Source: Burkholderiales bacterium (GTDB lineage: Bacteria > Pseudomonadota > Gammaproteobacteria > Burkholderiales > Casimicrobiaceae). Taken from it: 32,434 nt of DNA. Positions within the stretch are counted from its first letter, which is position 1; the number at the start of each line of letters is the position of its first letter. The notes beneath the pieces were generated by a model, which worked only from the letters and a program-made list of their open reading frames with translations, ran no database searches and was not told where the DNA came from. Of this stretch, positions 1 to 7,074 are shown piece after piece. A program made the translations under genes and the position numbers. The stretch covers positions 1 through 32,434 of the forward strand of contig JADGRP010000254.1 of assembly GCA_017880805.1 (NCBI GenBank), given 5' to 3'.

Positions 1-538
1 CAGGCGCGCTCTCTGCCGGCGCATACAGGGTCGCCGCGGGCACGCTCGACGGCGCATGCACGGCTATTGCAAGCAGGCTCGACGGCAACAGCTCCATCGG
101 CGCAGGGCTCTTCTCGCGCGGCTGCGAGCCCAGGGGCGGGGGCGTGGCTTCCGATCCGGCGGCCTTGAGCGTCATCGGCGGCACCATCGCCAGCGTATCG
201 GGCGCGCGGCCGGTGATGCTGTGCGACGCCGGATCGATCGTGTCCATCACCAGCCAATCCGACGGGTCGCCTTCCATGATCGCGCCCAGCACTGCCGGCG
301 GCGCCGGTAGCGGCTCGAAGTCGATCACGACTTCGTCGACCGCGTCGGTGAGCAGCGGCACGTCCACAGGTGGCGCAACCTGCACCAATACTGGAGCGGA
401 TACGGACACAGGCGTGGGTACGGGGATAATTGCAACCTCAACTGCGTCGGTAAGCAGCGGGATGTCGCCGTCGCCGCGCTTCCGGTTCTTGCGCATCAAC
501 GCGTCGGCCTGCTCCAGCAGTTCGCGTGCGCTCGGCAT
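1..538 (-). CDS. Hypothetical protein, N-terminal 179 residues (runs off the window)
   Basis: I do not know a function. The frame opens with an ATG at 538 and stays open to the window edge, so the C-terminus is missing. The first 20 residues are charged and helical (PSARELLEQADALMRKNR). The rest is low-complexity, rich in Pro, Ala and Val. The heptamer PLLTDAV appears twice (residues about 27-33 and 61-67), each followed by acidic residues. I recall similar proteins beside holC in other betaproteobacteria, which supports a real gene. The holC stop and this ATG share one base (TGATG), so translation is probably coupled and this is the last visible gene of the pepA-holC unit. By analogy valS could lie beyond the edge, but that is inference. 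The long opposite-strand frame over this region looks like a GC-bias artefact. Confidence 0.7.
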   Translation of the reverse strand, partial: MPSARELLEQADALMRKNRKRGDGDIPLLTDAVEVAIIPVPTPVSVSAPVLVQVAPPVDVPLLTDAVDEVVIDFEPLPAPPAVLGAIMEGDPSDWLVMDTIDPASHSITGRAPDTLAMVPPMTLKAAGSEATPPPLGSQPREKSPAPMELLPSSLLAIAVHAPSSVPAATLYAPAESAP

Positions 539-957
539 CAGCCCCGCTCGGCCATGTTGTGCGTGCGCAATTCGTATCCGCGCTCGCGATAGAAACGGAA
601 TCGCTCGCGCGCGGCCGCAGCGCCTTCGACGCTGACGATCTCGGCCAGGCGCTCGAAGCGCGAAAAGAATGGCGGTGGCGACTCGTGCAAATTGATGAGC
701 ACCGCAGCCGGACCCTGATGCTCCAGAGCGTGGTCGATCCAGACCGGCGTCTGCGACGCCAGAGGGCTGGCAACGCGGCAATGCGGCAAGAAACCTGTCG
801 CGGGCTGCAGCCAGAGCAGGCGGTCGAGAGCGTCGGTGGTCGCGGAGTCCGGCGTCAGAACGCGGACGTGACCATGCTGCGCGAGCGCCTTGGCAACAAG
901 CTTCCCGGCGACCGCGAGCCGATCGGCCACGTGAGTGTAAAAATCGATCGAGGTCAT
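538..957 (-). CDS. holC: DNA polymerase III subunit chi
   Basis: Chi binds psi in the clamp-loader complex and contacts single-stranded DNA-binding protein, linking the replisome to SSB-coated lagging strand. The product is 139 residues, close to the usual size of about 140-150. It begins MTSIDFYTHV, the family's typical opening (short hydrophobic strand followed by a Y/F-[TN]-[HL] motif), and has a mid-protein LLWLQPATGFLPHC stretch. The C-terminal FRFYRERGYELRTHNM matches the family's conserved end (Y-[RK]-x-x-G-Y). An in-frame extension of more than 200 codons upstream has no family resemblance and overlaps pepA, so I chose the ATG at 957. It lies 29 bases behind pepA and is probably co-transcribed with it, the usual order in beta- and gammaproteobacteria. 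The stop overlaps the next start by one base. Confidence 0.9.
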   Translation of the reverse strand: MTSIDFYTHVADRLAVAGKLVAKALAQHGHVRVLTPDSATTDALDRLLWLQPATGFLPHCRVASPLASQTPVWIDHALEHQGPAAVLINLHESPPPFFSRFERLAEIVSVEGAAAARERFRFYRERGYELRTHNMAERG

Positions 958-986
958 TTCCGCGTCCCGGACGGCGAAAGCGTCGG

Positions 987-2480
987 TCAGCCCGGGGTCT
1001 CCTGTGCCAGCAGCCACGTCGTCAGCAATGGAACCGGTCGGCCTGTCGCGCCTTTCTCCTTGCCTTCGTTCCATGCCACACCCGCGATATCCAGGTGCGC
1101 CCAGTCGTATTTCTTGGAGAACTTCGACAGGAAACACGCCGCGGTGATGCTGCCGCCCGCCCGTCCGGCGATGTTCGCGAAATCGGCAAAGTTGCTGGCG
1201 AGTCCCTCGTGATAATCGTCCCAGAGCGGCAGCTGCCAGCTGCGGTCGAACGATTCCTCGCCGGCATTGATCAGTGCGCGTGCGAGGCTGTCGCTGTTGC
1301 TGAACATGCCGCTCGCGATGTGACCCAGGGCGATAACCATGGCGCCGGTCAGCGTCGCGATGTCGACGACCGCCGCCGGCTCGTAGCGCTCGGCGTAGGT
1401 CAGCGCATCGCACAAGATCAGACGTCCCTCGGCATCGGTGTTCAGCACTTCGATCGTCTGCCCCGACATGCTCTTGACGATATCGCCTGGCTTGGTGGCA
1501 CGCCCGCTCGGCAAGTTCTCGCACGTCGGAACCAGACCGATGACGTTGATCTTGGCCTTTAGTTCGCCGATCGCGCAAAGCGCGCCGAGTACGCTCGCCG
1601 CGCCGCACATGTCGAATTTCATCTGATCCATGTCGAGCCCGGGCTTGAGCGAAATTCCGCCGGAATCGAAGGTAATCCCCTTGCCGACCAGGACAAAGGG
1701 CTTTTGCTTCTTCCCCGCGCCCCAGTACTCGAGCACGATGAACTTTGGCGGTTGATCGCTGCCGTTGGTCACCGAAAGGAATGAGCCCATTTTGAGCTCC
1801 TCAAGCTTCTCCCGGTCGAGAACCTCGCATTTGAACCCGAGTTCCTGTGCCAGCGCCTGCGCGCGCTCGGCAAGATGGGTGGGAGTACAGATGTTGCCGG
1901 GCAGATTGCCCAAGTCCCGCGCCAGATCCATGCCGTGGGCAATGGCGAGGCCACGCGCTGCTGCCGCCTCGCCGGAGGTGAGGTCGCTGCGCTGGGGCAC
2001 CGACAAAGTGAGCTTGCGCAACGGCCGGCGCACTTCCGCCGGCTGGCTTTTCATCTGATCGAACCGGTATACGGCTTCCATGGCGACGACCACCGCGTGC
2101 TCGATCCGCCATGCGACCTCGCGGCGCTTGACCTTCTCCTCCGTCAGGTACACGACCGCTTCGTAGGAACCGGTCTCGTTGAGGAGCCGCACCGCGGCGC
2201 GGATTGCGCTGCGAAACTCGCGCTCGCGAAAATCGCGCTCCTTGCCGAGGCCAACGAGCAGGACTCGGTCGGCGAGCGTTCCTTTGACGTTGTGAAGCAG
2301 CAGCGTGCTGCCGAGCTTTCCTTCCATATCGCCACGACGGATGATTTCGCTGATGTAGCCGCCGGACGCGCGGTCGATCAAATCGGCGGAAAGACTGGGC
2401 TTGCGGTTGTCGAAGACACCGACGACCACGCAGGCGCTGCGCTGCTTCTCTGGGCTGCCGCTTTTTATGGGAAATTCCAT
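987..2480 (-). CDS. pepA: Leucyl aminopeptidase, M17 family (PepA)
   Basis: Cytosolic dinuclear-metal aminopeptidase that removes N-terminal residues from peptides; in Escherichia coli the hexamer also binds DNA (Xer recombination, carAB control). The 497-residue product has the usual two-part layout: a variable N-terminal domain (about 1-165) and the M17 catalytic domain. The signature NTDAEGRL is at residues 347-354. The expected metal ligands are visible at K267, D272, D290, D349 and E351, with the catalytic pair K279 and R353. The ATG at 2480 has a GAGGAAA ribosome-binding site at 2486-2492 and a promoter at 2528-2557. It is divergent from lptF, an arrangement common in related bacteria, and leads the pepA-holC unit. 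Nothing appears truncated. DNA-binding activity in this species is not shown by the sequence. Confidence 0.97.
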   Translation of the reverse strand: MEFPIKSGSPEKQRSACVVVGVFDNRKPSLSADLIDRASGGYISEIIRRGDMEGKLGSTLLLHNVKGTLADRVLLVGLGKERDFREREFRSAIRAAVRLLNETGSYEAVVYLTEEKVKRREVAWRIEHAVVVAMEAVYRFDQMKSQPAEVRRPLRKLTLSVPQRSDLTSGEAAAARGLAIAHGMDLARDLGNLPGNICTPTHLAERAQALAQELGFKCEVLDREKLEELKMGSFLSVTNGSDQPPKFIVLEYWGAGKKQKPFVLVGKGITFDSGGISLKPGLDMDQMKFDMCGAASVLGALCAIGELKAKINVIGLVPTCENLPSGRATKPGDIVKSMSGQTIEVLNTDAEGRLILCDALTYAERYEPAAVVDIATLTGAMVIALGHIASGMFSNSDSLARALINAGEESFDRSWQLPLWDDYHEGLASNFADFANIAGRAGGSITAACFLSKFSKKYDWAHLDIAGVAWNEGKEKGATGRPVPLLTTWLLAQETPG

Positions 2481-2527
2481 CGCCGTTTCCTCAAACGCAA
2501 AATTTGCCTTTTGGCGGCACGAACCGC

Positions 2528-2557
2528 ATTATCGGCAAATCAGCCTAAAAAAGTCAA
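2528..2557 (-). promoter_or_regulatory. Sigma70-type promoter for pepA-holC
   Basis: On the minus strand, -35 TTGACT (2552-2557) and -10 GATAAT (2528-2533) are separated by 18 bases; each box matches consensus at five of six positions. The predicted start near 2521 gives a leader of about 40 bases containing the GAGGAAA ribosome-binding site. The promoter lies entirely in the 92-base gap shared with divergent lptF. Confidence 0.75.
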
Positions 2558-2572
2558 AATATTTCCGTCGTC

Positions 2573-3658
2573 ATGGTGTTCCGCCGGAGCCTGGTGCGAG
2601 AGCTGACCGCGACCGCCATCGCGTTGTTTCTAGTCCTGCTGGGTATCCTGTTCACCAACTTGGTGTTGCGTCTGCTGGGCCGGGCGGCCGGCGGAACCGT
2701 GGCCCCAGAGGGCATTCTGGCCCTTTTGGGATTCAATGCCCTCTTCTACTTCAACATCCTGCTCTCGGTCGCGCTGTTTCTGACTGTACTGCTCACATTG
2801 TCGCGGTGGTATCGCGACAGCGAGATGATCGTCTGGTTTACCTCGGGTCAGGGGCTGACGGCGTGGCTCAAGCCCATCCTCTGGTTCGCTAGTCCCTTCC
2901 TTGCCGCGATCGTCGTGCTCTCGCTCTGGCTGTCGCCGTGGGCGGAACAGCGCCGCCTCGAGTACGAACGCCAGCTCGAGTCGCGCGAAGAGCTGTCGGT
3001 CCTCGCTCCAGGCCTGTTCAAGGAGTTCACGCAGGCAAAACTGGTGGTATTCATCGAAAGCATCAATTCCTTCGACGGAACGATCCGCAATATCTTTCTG
3101 CATTCGATCGACAGCGAGAAAGACTCCACTACGGTTGCTCGTTCCGGCCGGGTCGAAGATAAACCCAACGGCGACCGCTTTATCGTGCTCGAAGATGGAC
3201 GCCGCTACGAGGGTAAACCGGGCACCGCCGATTTCCGCATTGCAGAGTTCGGCCATCTTGGCCGGAGAATCGAGCCGGCGGAGGCCCGCGAGCTGCCCGA
3301 GTCGCTGAGGGCGGTGCCTACCGCCCTGCTGATCGTCGGTGCCGGTCCGACGGTGCGCGCCGAGCTGTTCCGGCGGATCTCGGTACCCATCAGCGCGTTC
3401 CTGCTGGTGCTGCTGGCTATCCCCCTATCCTATGTCAATCCGCGGATGGGGCGATCGCTCAACCTGTTCGCGGCGCTGTTTGCCTACATGCTCTACTTCA
3501 ATTGCTCGAATATCGTCCAAAGCTTCATCGCGCAGGGCCGATTGCCGCTCGTAGCGGGCCTCTTGTTGATTCACACCATTGCCGCAACAGTCGTCGTCGC
3601 AATGTTCTACCGGCGGCTCTCGGTTTTCGGGTGGTTCTCGCGCCTGCGACCGGCATGA
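2573..3658 (+). CDS. lptF: LPS export ABC transporter permease LptF
   Basis: Inner-membrane half of the LptB2FG complex, which extracts lipopolysaccharide from the inner membrane and feeds it to the LptC-LptA bridge. The 361-residue product has the YjgP/YjgQ pattern: three N-terminal membrane segments (about residues 10-35, 50-80 and 100-125), a periplasmic beta-jellyroll region (about 130-265) and three C-terminal membrane segments from about 270 onward. The opening VFRRSLVRELTATA is typical of LptF. The ATG at 2573 is the only start that fits. No clear ribosome-binding site or plus-strand promoter is visible, only an A/T-rich patch at 2546-2564. The stop overlaps the lptG start by four bases (ATGA), so the two partner permeases are probably translationally coupled. 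LptB and LptC are not in the window. Confidence 0.95.
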   Translation: MVFRRSLVRELTATAIALFLVLLGILFTNLVLRLLGRAAGGTVAPEGILALLGFNALFYFNILLSVALFLTVLLTLSRWYRDSEMIVWFTSGQGLTAWLKPILWFASPFLAAIVVLSLWLSPWAEQRRLEYERQLESREELSVLAPGLFKEFTQAKLVVFIESINSFDGTIRNIFLHSIDSEKDSTTVARSGRVEDKPNGDRFIVLEDGRRYEGKPGTADFRIAEFGHLGRRIEPAEARELPESLRAVPTALLIVGAGPTVRAELFRRISVPISAFLLVLLAIPLSYVNPRMGRSLNLFAALFAYMLYFNCSNIVQSFIAQGRLPLVAGLLLIHTIAATVVVAMFYRRLSVFGWFSRLRPA

Positions 3659-4755
3659 AGACGCTCAATCGCTACGTCGGGCGCGAAGTTTTTTACGCTG
3701 TGCTGCTGATTTTTGTCGCGCTGCTCGCGCTCTTTGCCCTATTCGACCTGATCCACGAGCTGGGTAATGTCGGCAAGGACGGATACACGCTCGGCCGGGC
3801 GCTGTTTTTCGTGGGCTTGAGCCTGCCGGGCCACATGTACGAGCTCATGCCGACGGCGGCGCTGATCGGAACGCTTTTCGCGATCGCTCAGCTGGTCGGC
3901 AATTCGGAATACACGGTCATGCGCACTTCCGGCGCCTCGCTGACGCAGATTACAGGCGCGATACTGCGCGTCGGCATACCGCTTGCGGTCGCCACCTTTC
4001 TCGCAGGCGAATACTTCGCTCCACCCGCCGAGCGGCTGGCGCAACAGGTGCGCATACAGGCGCAGGATCAGGCCACGCGCATCGTGGCACAGCAGTTCCA
4101 GTCAGGATTCTGGTTCCGGCAGCAGCTGCCGCTGTCGAGCTTCGTCAACATCAAGAGCGTCGTCGACGATTCCGGCGGCACCAAACTTATCGGCATACGC
4201 GTCTATGAGTTCGATTCCGACCTGCGCCTGAAAGCGCTTCGGGTCGCCGACACGGGGACCTTCGTCAACGATGGGCGGTGGCTGCTCAAGAACGTGCAAA
4301 CGACCGAGCTCTCGCCGGAGGGCGCGAAGATGACCCGCGCCGACAAATTCACCTGGGAGACCGTGCTCAAGCCCTCGCTGCTGACCGTCTACCAGGTCGC
4401 CCCCGAGAAGCTGGAAATGACCTCGCTCTACGACAACATACGCGTGCTCGGGAGCAACCAGCAGAAGACCTCGCGCTTCGAAATCGCCCTCTGGAACAAG
4501 ATTTTCTATCCGGCGGCAGTGCTGGTGATGATGGTTCTGGCGCTACCCTTCGCCTATTTCCAGCGCCGCGCGGGAGGGGCGGGCTCTCGCATTTTCGCGG
4601 GCACGATGATCGGATTGGTGTACTTCCTTCTCAGTCGACTTTTTTCATATCTGGGGGTGATCAACGACTGGCCTCCCCTGTTTTCGGCTGCATTTCCAGT
4701 CGCGGCGTTCGTCGTCTTCGCCGCCGGGATGCTGTGGTGGCTGGAGCGGCGCTGA
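3655..4755 (+). CDS. lptG: LPS export ABC transporter permease LptG
   Basis: Second permease half of LptB2FG, paired with LptF for lipopolysaccharide export from the inner membrane. The 366-residue product opens MKTLNRYVGREVFYAVLLIF, the family start. It has three N-terminal membrane segments, a periplasmic domain (about 125-270), and three C-terminal segments including LVMMVLALPFAYFQRR and GLVYFLLSRLFSYLGV. The frame extends upstream into lptF, but the ATG at 3655 gives the known length and the ATGA overlap with the lptF stop. The gene ends convergently with rpmA. The hairpin at 4829-4850, whose T-rich side faces minus-strand transcripts, may also stop lptG transcripts less efficiently. Confidence 0.95.
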   Translation: MKTLNRYVGREVFYAVLLIFVALLALFALFDLIHELGNVGKDGYTLGRALFFVGLSLPGHMYELMPTAALIGTLFAIAQLVGNSEYTVMRTSGASLTQITGAILRVGIPLAVATFLAGEYFAPPAERLAQQVRIQAQDQATRIVAQQFQSGFWFRQQLPLSSFVNIKSVVDDSGGTKLIGIRVYEFDSDLRLKALRVADTGTFVNDGRWLLKNVQTTELSPEGAKMTRADKFTWETVLKPSLLTVYQVAPEKLEMTSLYDNIRVLGSNQQKTSRFEIALWNKIFYPAAVLVMMVLALPFAYFQRRAGGAGSRIFAGTMIGLVYFLLSRLFSYLGVINDWPPLFSAAFPVAAFVVFAAGMLWWLERR

Positions 4756-4828
4756 CGACGGCTTGCGACCGTCGCGCGTCCGCCAACGCGGTCCGGCCGG
4801 AATCCCGCGCTCGCGTGCAATAAACAAA

Positions 4829-4850
4829 AATCCCCGCCTGGGCGGGGATT
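4829..4850 (-). terminator. Intrinsic terminator of rplU-rpmA, possibly bidirectional
   Basis: AATCCCCG/CGGGGATT arms, extendable to 10 bp around a TG centre, form a GC-rich hairpin. On the minus strand the stem is followed by TTTTTGTTTAT, a good U-tract; on the plus strand there is none. A second hairpin, CTCGGAC/GTCCGAG with a 10-base loop (4893-4916), lies right after the rpmA stop. Confidence 0.8.
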
Positions 4851-4919
4851 CGCGCGGTTTCGGCGAAGGTTCGTTGGGGCCGCGCCTGCTGCCTCGGACG
4901 GCCTTGGGTGTCCGAGTAC

Positions 4920-5180
4920 CTATGCCGGGGCGAGAATGCTGACAAAAGTGCGCTTTTCGGACCCCTTGACGGTAAATGCGACCTTGCCGTCGACCAGCGC
5001 GAACAGCGTATGGTCCTTGCCGATGCCGACGTTGGTCCCAGGATGTACTTTCGTCCCGCGCTGCCGAACGATGATGGCGCCCGCCGTGATCGCTTCGCCG
5101 CCGTAGGCCTTCACCCCGAGCCTCTTGGAATGGGAATCGCGGCCATTACGCGAGCTGCCGCCTGCTTTTTTGTGTGCCAT
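4920..5180 (-). CDS. rpmA: 50S ribosomal protein L27
   Basis: L27 sits at the peptidyl-transferase centre of the large subunit, its N-terminal tail reaching the tRNA acceptor ends. The 86-residue product begins [20 protein letters not shown], which matches the family closely with no cleavable N-terminal extension. [21 protein letters not shown] also matches. It follows rplU by 38 bases on the same strand, the near-universal L21-L27 order. The next gene is usually obgE; here transcription instead meets two hairpins and the convergent lptG gene, so obgE is not in this cluster. Confidence 0.97.
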   Translation of the reverse strand: MAHKKAGGSSRNGRDSHSKRLGVKAYGGEAITAGAIIVRQRGTKVHPGTNVGIGKDHTLFALVDGKVAFTVKGSEKRTFVSILAPA

Positions 5181-5218
5181 TAATCGTTACCCCGCTTGTG
5201 CCTTGAGCAATATCGAAT

Positions 5219-5530
5219 CTAGCCGACGATGCCGTCGATTTTCAACTCGGTGTAGCCTTGTCGATGACCCTGGTGTTTCTGGTAATGCTTGCGCCGGCGC
5301 ATCTTGAAGATCGTGACTTTGTCGCCGCGCCCGTGCGCGAGGACCGTCGCCTTGACGCTTGCGCCGGCAATCACGGGCTGTCCCAGACGCACCGTCGCGC
5401 CGTCACCAACCATCAATACCTGATCGAGGATCACTTCCGCGCCCACATCCGCGGGTATCTGTTCAATCTTGAGTTTTTCGCCGGGGGCAACCTTGTATTG
5501 CTTGCCGCCGGTCTTAATGACCGCGTACAT
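5219..5530 (-). CDS. rplU: 50S ribosomal protein L21
   Basis: L21 binds 23S rRNA in the large ribosomal subunit. The 103-residue product has the standard length and sequence: [14 protein letters not shown] at the start, the [20 protein letters not shown] basic block near residues 72-91, and a short C-terminal tail (YTELKIDGI). The ATG at 5530 has a GGAG ribosome-binding site (5536-5539). A near-perfect promoter lies about 38 bases upstream, giving a very short leader. It is the first gene of the rplU-rpmA pair and divergent from ispB, a common arrangement in proteobacteria. Confidence 0.98.
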   Translation of the reverse strand: MYAVIKTGGKQYKVAPGEKLKIEQIPADVGAEVILDQVLMVGDGATVRLGQPVIAGASVKATVLAHGRGDKVTIFKMRRRKHYQKHQGHRQGYTELKIDGIVG

Positions 5531-5567
5531 AGGAACTCCAAAAGAGACGTCGCGAAAAAAGACAGCT

Positions 5568-5596
5568 ATTTTAAGACCTTACGGCGCTCATGTCAA
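5568..5596 (-). promoter_or_regulatory. Strong sigma70 promoter for rplU-rpmA
   Basis: On the minus strand, a perfect -35 TTGACA (5591-5596), a 17-base spacer and -10 TAAAAT (5568-5573). This is the closest match to the sigma70 consensus in the window, fitting a highly expressed ribosomal operon. The predicted start near 5561 leaves about 30 bases of leader. Confidence 0.85.
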
Positions 5597-5725
5597 AGCC
5601 CGGCGCCGCTTGGGAAGAAGCGCGTCCGGCATCGGGTAAAATGCGTCTCCGTTCCCATTGTCACGCAATGCGAGCCGCGATTACGCGTGCGGTCGCGTTC
5701 CAAGTCAACCGGTTTGCCCGCATCC

Positions 5726-6694
5726 GTGACAATTCCCCTGCTCCAGCCGGCTCTGCGCGACGACATGGAAGCGGTCGATCGCGTGCTGCGCGAGGCGCTG
5801 CACTCGAACGTCGCACTGATACAGCAGGTCGCCGAATACATCATTGCCGGAGGTGGCAAGCGCCTTCGGCCGGCGCTTCTGCTTCTTACCGCTCAGGCGT
5901 GCGGCTACCGGGGAACGCATCATCACACGCTGGCCGCGGTGGTGGAAATGATCCACACCGCCACGTTGCTGCATGACGACGTGGTCGACGAATCTTCCCT
6001 TCGCCGTGGGCACGCTACCGCCAATGCCATGTTCGGCAACGCGGCGAGTGTCCTCGTCGGCGATTTTCTTTACTCGCGCGCATTTCAGCTGATGGTGACT
6101 GCCGACAGTGTTGCGGTGCTGAAGATCCTCTCCGACGCGACCAATGTCATTGCTGAAGGAGAAGTGCTCCAGCTGCTGAACTCAGGCGACCCGGACGTTG
6201 ACGAACAGAGCTACCTCGCGGTCATCCGGCGCAAGACGGCCAAATTGTTCGAAGCCGCCGCGCGGCTCGGTGCGGTGCTGGGACACGCCGGACCCGAGAT
6301 CGAAGACTCTCTGGCGCGGTATGGCATGCATCTGGGCACCGCGTTCCAGCTCATCGACGACGTGCTCGATTACACTGGCGACCACGCTGCCATGGGCAAG
6401 AACCCTGGCGACGACCTGGCAGAGGGCAAAGCGACCCTGCCCCTGATTCGCGCGCTCGATACCGGATCGCCGGAAGAAGTTGCCCTGATCCGCCGCGCGC
6501 TCGAGAACCGCAATCTCGGCGAATTCGCGGCGGTACTTGCGGTGCTTCATCGAACCGGCGCACTCGACTACGCCCGAAAGTGTGCTGAAACCGAAAGCGG
6601 TCTGGCCGCCGAATGTCTGGCGACACTGCCTTCTACGAGTTACCGCGAAGTTCTGCTAGAATTATCAGCTTTTGCGGTGGCACGCAGCTTCTAG
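5726..6694 (+). CDS. ispB: Octaprenyl diphosphate synthase (IspB-type polyprenyl synthase)
   Basis: Trans-prenyltransferase that adds isopentenyl diphosphate units to farnesyl diphosphate to make the ubiquinone side chain. The 322-residue product has both aspartate motifs: DDVVD at 84-88 in LLHDDVVDES and DDVLD at 211-215 in LIDDVLDY. It also has the GGGKRLRP substrate-binding motif (42-49). Similarity to E. coli IspB (323 aa) is clear throughout. I chose the GTG at 5726 because it gives the family length; the open frame runs much further upstream but that part resembles nothing and overlaps rplU. No ribosome-binding site is visible. A TAAAAT -10-like box lies at 5636-5641 without a good -35. 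The side-chain length (C40) is assigned by family, not proven. tRNA-Pro follows by 55 bases. Confidence 0.93.
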   Translation: MTIPLLQPALRDDMEAVDRVLREALHSNVALIQQVAEYIIAGGGKRLRPALLLLTAQACGYRGTHHHTLAAVVEMIHTATLLHDDVVDESSLRRGHATANAMFGNAASVLVGDFLYSRAFQLMVTADSVAVLKILSDATNVIAEGEVLQLLNSGDPDVDEQSYLAVIRRKTAKLFEAAARLGAVLGHAGPEIEDSLARYGMHLGTAFQLIDDVLDYTGDHAAMGKNPGDDLAEGKATLPLIRALDTGSPEEVALIRRALENRNLGEFAAVLAVLHRTGALDYARKCAETESGLAAECLATLPSTSYREVLLELSAFAVARSF

Positions 6695-6703
6695 TTTTCG
6701 CGT

Positions 6704-6727
6704 CGCTTGCGACCACGCTTGTGACCA
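6704..6727. repeat. Two tandem 12-bp repeats between ispB and tRNA-Pro
   Basis: CGCTTGCGACCA (6704-6715) is followed directly by CGCTTGTGACCA (6716-6727), one mismatch in twelve. The pair ends 22 bases before the tRNA. No clear -10/-35 pair for the tRNA is visible here, so the tRNA may be co-transcribed with ispB. The repeats could be a regulator site or a chance slippage duplication. Confidence 0.6.
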
Positions 6728-6749
6728 TTTCGCCGTCGCTGCAAATCGT

Positions 6750-6826
6750 CGGGGTGTAGCTTAGCCTGGTAGAGCGCTACGTTCGGGACGTAGAGGCCGG
6801 AGGTTCAAATCCTCTCACCCCGACCA
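6750..6826 (+). tRNA. tRNA-Pro, anticodon CGG
   Basis: A 77-base cloverleaf. The acceptor stem CGGGGTG (6750-6756) pairs with CACCCCG (6816-6822), then discriminator A and encoded CCA (6824-6826). The anticodon stem CTACG/CGTAG holds the loop TTCGGGA, with anticodon CGG at 6784-6786 reading CCG codons. The T arm is GGAGG-TTCAAAT-CCTCT. The sequence closely resembles E. coli proK. Confidence 0.97.
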
Positions 6827-6841
6827 GTTTCTTGCTGGTCG
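6821..6841 (+). terminator. Hairpin at the tRNA-Pro 3' end (possible terminator or processing stem)
   Basis: CGACCAG (6821-6827), starting inside the tRNA acceptor, pairs perfectly with CTGGTCG (6835-6841) across a 7-base loop. Only two T residues follow, so it is a weak terminator. In the precursor this stem would compete with acceptor-stem folding or mark a processing point. Confidence 0.4.
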
Positions 6842-6982
6842 TTCCGGTTTGCCTGCGCGGTTTGTTGTCGACTCGTTTTCGTCGGTCGCAAAAAAACGCG
6901 GCCCCGAACGCGCGATGGCTTGAGCACTCGCGGTGAAATGTTTGTAACCGGATGTTGCAACCGCATCGCGCAGATCCGCACG

Positions 6983-7012
6983 TCGACAGACAAGGGCCCA
7001 CCGCGCTAGAAT
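6983..7012 (+). promoter_or_regulatory. Promoter for the first DUF4397 lipoprotein gene
   Basis: -35 TCGACA (6983-6988, five of six), an 18-base spacer and -10 TAGAAT (7007-7012, five of six). The start near 7019 gives a leader of about 55 bases with a GGAG ribosome-binding site at 7066-7069. Nothing else is recognisable between the tRNA and this promoter. Confidence 0.6.
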
Positions 7013-7074
7013 CCCACGTCCAAGGTTCATCCGCCCCCGCGCCGCACGACGGCGCTGCCATCTCCGGAGTCATT

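Noticed and set aside
6750-6826. tRNA-Pro as a possible island attachment site
   Set aside because: I saw no second copy of the tRNA 3' end in the window and no integrase; the DUF4397 genes alone do not make an island.
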